From the NCBI RefSeq assembly GCF_965208925.1, contig NZ_OZ242364.1, positions 434,001 to 498,000 of the forward strand: a DNA stretch of 64,000 nt. Reading direction: 5' to 3'. The notes beneath the pieces were generated by a model, which was given only the letters and a program-made list of their open reading frames with translations, was not told where the DNA came from and made no database searches. The DNA comes from Poriferisodalis sp965208925. Lineage in GTDB: Bacteria; Actinomycetota; Acidimicrobiia; Acidimicrobiales; Poriferisodalaceae. This document shows positions 61,874 through 64,000 of this stretch, one piece after another. A program made the position numbers and the translations under genes. How positions within the stretch are numbered: the first letter of the stretch is position 1; every line of letters starts with the position of its first letter.

Positions 61874-62891
61874 GCCGATCACCGCCGGATCCGGCAGCGG
61901 ATGTCGGAGTGCCGTCTCCGCGGCTGCATGCCATCGAGCCGACCAGCGGTGCCACGACGCCCGCCATCGACACGCGTCGGTGCTGGTGCGCAACGCCAGC
62001 GAGCTGGTCCACCGCGACACGCGCGGCCCGCAGCCCCGCAAGCGGATCGGGATAGGAGTACGCCGGTGCCTGAGGCTCATCTCCCATCCAGCCCAGGCCA
62101 GCGGCGGCGTGCACGCCAGTGCCGTACGCGATCCAGTCGCACTCCGGCGAATCCGGCTCGAAGGCGGTGACCGCCAGCGTGTGCAGCCGCGGGTGACGGA
62201 CACAGAGCTGCTCGGGCAGCAGTTCGAGATTGGCCAATGCCCTGGGCGAGAGCGAGGTGACGAGCAGGTCTGCTGTCGCCAGCAGTCTCTCGAGAGCGTC
62301 GCGGCCCGCGCCGAACCGGGGATCGAGTTCGACGGCTGTCTTATGGGCATTCAGCTCCGCGTACATCACCGTGCCTGCCAAACCGTCGGGCCGAGCCGTC
62401 GAGCTCACCTTGCGGACCTCGGCGCCGGCACGGCCCAACAGCTCGGTACACAGCGGGCCAGCCCACATCGAGGTCAGGTCCACGATCTGCTTTCCGTCGA
62501 GGACCTCGCCGTCGAAAGATGCCGGGTCCATTGGCTCGCAGTTCGATTCCGGCGCGGCCGTCACGACAGCCGCCTCCGACATCCGGCGGTACGGAGTGAC
62601 CGGCAGGCGCCATTCCTGCGCGCTCGCAGCCACGGCCTCGGTGTCGGACTCGCCCTGGTGCACCTCAGCAAAGCGCTCCCAGGTCTCGCCATCGTCAGGT
62701 CCGAGATCCACGCACAGCGCACCGGTGCCCCAGCGGACGGGCTCAGAGACCACGTCGGCGAGCTTCAGACGGCGCGGCATGTCGATCCAGCACGCGGCAT
62801 CGCCGACCACACCCGCGCCCAACCGCCGAGCAACCTCGGCAGCCAGCTCGGCGCCATAGTCGAACAGGCCCGGCGGCAGCCAGTCGCTCAC
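61866..62891 (-). CDS. CaiB/BaiF-like CoA-transferase, divergent or truncated
   Basis: A 341-residue protein with an unconserved first 125 residues (FDYGAELAAEVARRLGAGVVGDAACWIDMP) followed by the CaiB core (GKQIVDLTSMWAGPLCTELLGRAGAEVRKVSSTARPDG and LVTSLSPRALANLELL). It ends near VAPLVGSMACSRGDG without the usual C-terminal domain, and the segment YGTGVHAAAGLGWM lacks the typical catalytic Asp. It may be an inactive or specialised subunit. Start is GTG 62891, at the edge of a 35-bp repeat array that fills the gap to the upstream crotonase gene. Confidence 0.75.
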   Translation of the reverse strand: MSDWLPPGLFDYGAELAAEVARRLGAGVVGDAACWIDMPRRLKLADVVSEPVRWGTGALCVDLGPDDGETWERFAEVHQGESDTEAVAASAQEWRLPVTPYRRMSEAAVVTAAPESNCEPMDPASFDGEVLDGKQIVDLTSMWAGPLCTELLGRAGAEVRKVSSTARPDGLAGTVMYAELNAHKTAVELDPRFGAGRDALERLLATADLLVTSLSPRALANLELLPEQLCVRHPRLHTLAVTAFEPDSPECDWIAYGTGVHAAAGLGWMGDEPQAPAYSYPDPLAGLRAARVAVDQLAGVAHQHRRVSMAGVVAPLVGSMACSRGDGTPTSAAGSGGDRHG

Positions 62892-62895
62892 CTCA

Positions 62896-63010
62896 GCGCC
62901 CTGCGCTGTGTCTGATGCTTCGCATGGCTAACGCCCTGCGCTGTGTCTGATGCTTCGCATGGCTAACGCCCTGCGCTGTGTCTGATGCTTCGCATGGCTA
63001 ACGCCCTGCG
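62896..63010 (-). repeat. 35-bp tandem repeat between crotonase and CaiB-like genes
   Basis: Three perfect 35-bp units (62906-62940, 62941-62975, 62976-63010) plus a partial copy at 62896-62905. The third copy contains the crotonase stop codon (62998-63000). On the minus strand each unit holds a 10-codon frame MRSIRHSAGR with a stop, in series. Each contains the 15-mer GCGCTGTGTCTGATG, the reverse complement of the core of the 29053-29142 array. Confidence 0.93.
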
Positions 63011-63657
63011 AAGTCCGGCGGCCGTTTGTCGAAGAAGGCGGCGAGACCTTCGGCGCGGTCGTCGGTGGCGGCGAGCTGGTGGTTCAAGTCGCCCTCCAGG
63101 CGCAAGCCGTCAGCAAGGGTGAGCTCCGAGCCCCGGTGCACCGCTTCCTTGGCGAACTCAAGCGCCAGCGGCCCCGCGCTGGCCAAGTCGTCCAACCATC
63201 GGTCAACAGCCTCGTCAAGGTCCGCCTCGACAGCGTGTGTCAGTCCCCACTCAAGCGCGGTAGCGGCATCCGCCTCCGCTCCCAAGAGCAGCATCGTGCT
63301 TGCGCGGGAGGCGCCGACGGCGCGTGGCAAGCGCTGGGTGCCGCCCCAGGCCGGGAGCCGGCCTTCCAGCGCATCCCGCAGGGCGAAGCGAGCGCTTGCG
63401 TCACACAGGCGGATATCGCACGCCAGTGCGATCTCAAGGCCGGGGCCCGAGCATTCGCCGCTGATCGCACACACCACCGGACCCCGCACCGTTGCCAGAG
63501 CAGACGCCGGATCAGGCTGGAGTTCGAGCGGATCGAAGCTGATGCCCGAGCAGAAGTCGGTGCCGGGCGCATTGCGCAGAACCACAACTGCCGGTTCGCG
63601 CGTCTCCCGCACGTCCACGCACAGCTCGACCAGCGCACGCGCGGCAGCGCGGTCCAT
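62998..63657 (-). CDS. enoyl-CoA hydratase/isomerase family protein, N-terminus uncertain
   Basis: A crotonase-fold protein. TDFCSGISFDP and SGECSGPGLEIALACDIRLCDASARFALRDALEGRLPAWGGTQRLPRAVG carry the oxyanion and active-site regions. The ATG at 63657 gives only 219 residues. Upstream in the same frame, GLIELSAP and TLNRIEHLLSGGE look like the missing first strand and helix of the fold, but no ATG, GTG or TTG precedes them before the TAG about 50 codons up. Either the start codon is unusual, a small frame error exists, or the N-terminus was lost when the 30-bp array formed there. Confidence 0.78.
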   Translation of the reverse strand: MDRAAARALVELCVDVRETREPAVVVLRNAPGTDFCSGISFDPLELQPDPASALATVRGPVVCAISGECSGPGLEIALACDIRLCDASARFALRDALEGRLPAWGGTQRLPRAVGASRASTMLLLGAEADAATALEWGLTHAVEADLDEAVDRWLDDLASAGPLALEFAKEAVHRGSELTLADGLRLEGDLNHQLAATDDRAEGLAAFFDKRPPDFAGR

Positions 63658-63730
63658 CTCGCCGCCGCTCAGGAGATGCTCGATGCGGTTCAGGGTGCCA
63701 CCACCCCCTTGGGTGGCCGGCGCCGATAGC

Positions 63731-63840
63731 TCGATGAGGCCTCGTCGGCCCCGTGCCGGCTGATCGGCCTCAGTCGGCCCAGCGCTGGCTTGATCGGCCT
63801 AATCGGCCCAGTGTCCAATGATCGGCCTCAGTCGGCCGAC
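63731..63840 (-). repeat. degenerate 30-bp repeat array around a gene end
   Basis: TGATCGGCCTCAGTCGGCCC-type units occur at 63761, 63791 and 63819, with a weaker copy at 63731. The last copy contains the stop codon of the terminal small-protein gene, suggesting the unit was copied from that gene end. Units are not identical; the second is 28 bp. Confidence 0.65.
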
Positions 63841-64000
63841 TTGGTCTTCTTCGGTTCCTGCAGCGCCATGTCCTTGCCGTCACACTGCAAGGTCACCGCG
63901 CCCGGCTTGGTGACAAGCACCTCGATGCCGGAATCCTCGTCCTGGTAGCGCTTGCCTACCTTCAGGCCCTCGCCGCCGGCCGCAGCGGAAATGTCGGCGT
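63828..64000 (-). CDS. conserved small actinobacterial protein, 5' part outside window
   Basis: A minus-strand frame open to the window edge encodes the C-terminal 57 residues of a small protein: GEGLKVGKRYQDEDSGIEVL, then VTKPGAVTLQCDGKDMALQEPKKTKSAD. This resembles short hypothetical actinobacterial proteins found near acyl-CoA synthetase and hydratase genes. It lies upstream of the crotonase on the same strand. Function is unknown; the single Cys and beta-rich pattern suggest a small folded domain. Confidence 0.6.
   Translation of the reverse strand, partial: ADISAAAGGEGLKVGKRYQDEDSGIEVLVTKPGAVTLQCDGKDMALQEPKKTKSAD

Noticed and set aside
62896..63010. CRISPR array
   Set aside because: Units are contiguous with no variable spacers, and no cas genes are near.

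Overview
This is a GC-rich, gene-dense actinobacterial chromosome segment. The best guess is an uncultured member of the Acidimicrobiia or a relative. The inference rests on gene content: a homologue of the mycothiol-dependent reductase Rv2466c, a DUF3556 membrane protein of mycobacterial type, an SCO6745-family protein, group II truncated hemoglobin (GlbO), many family III CoA-transferases, LLM oxidoreductases and amidohydrolases. No rRNA or tRNA gene was recognised, so the placement is not firm.

Layout. 1-633: a VapC-type toxin cut by the window edge, a short coding-looking fragment and a displaced copy of the 3' end of a GH13 gene. 634-3227: a compact accessory element with four short genes for secreted or membrane proteins and a Cre-like tyrosine recombinase preceded by a lox-like 13-8-13 site. 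3208-8396: a GH13_18 sugar phosphorylase, a copper amine oxidase and an acyl-CoA-dehydrogenase-like flavoprotein. 8507-13351: a BMP-type nucleoside/purine ABC importer. 13354-22000: DUF3467 protein, DEAD-box helicase with cold-shock protein, alpha/beta hydrolase, a UGA-containing PrdB/GrdB-like selenoprotein, GlbO, SCO6745 protein, SRPBCC, EthD and a CefD-like PLP enzyme. 22380-31112: pyruvate carboxylase, a Rieske oxygenase plus dimethylglycine/sarcosine-dehydrogenase-like pair, and a LysR regulator. 31141-36068: acyl-CoA dehydrogenase, CoA-transferase, SDR and amidohydrolase. 36120-44489: a branched-chain amino-acid-type ABC importer with fused LivH-LivM-LivG, followed by DUF3556 and a CrtI-like oxidoreductase. 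44620-48393: cobU-cobT-cobS with neighbours. 48526-64000: acyl/CoA metabolism (CaiB/BaiF proteins, AMP-ligase, enoyl-CoA hydratases), a beta-lactamase-fold lipoprotein, a second selenoprotein (a UPWC version of Rv2466c), amidohydrolase, LLM, acetoacetate-decarboxylase-like and VOC proteins.

Functionally the window looks like a heterotroph's catabolic and osmolyte-turnover region: uptake of nucleosides and amino-acid-like compounds, turnover of glucosylglycerate- or sucrose-type glucosides, amines and methylated amines (betaine to sarcosine), and CoA-thioester breakdown of acids, with B12 assembly and anaplerosis nearby.

Most notable signals: (i) a recombinase whose catalytic residues are spaced as in Cre, beside a 13-8-13 lox-like inverted repeat; (ii) two in-frame UGA codons in UxxC redox motifs, each followed by a hairpin whose loop begins at exactly the same nucleotide after UGA; (iii) long hairpins just after both ABC binding-protein genes; (iv) three minisatellite-type arrays at or near gene ends or inside a gene, two sharing a 15-bp core.
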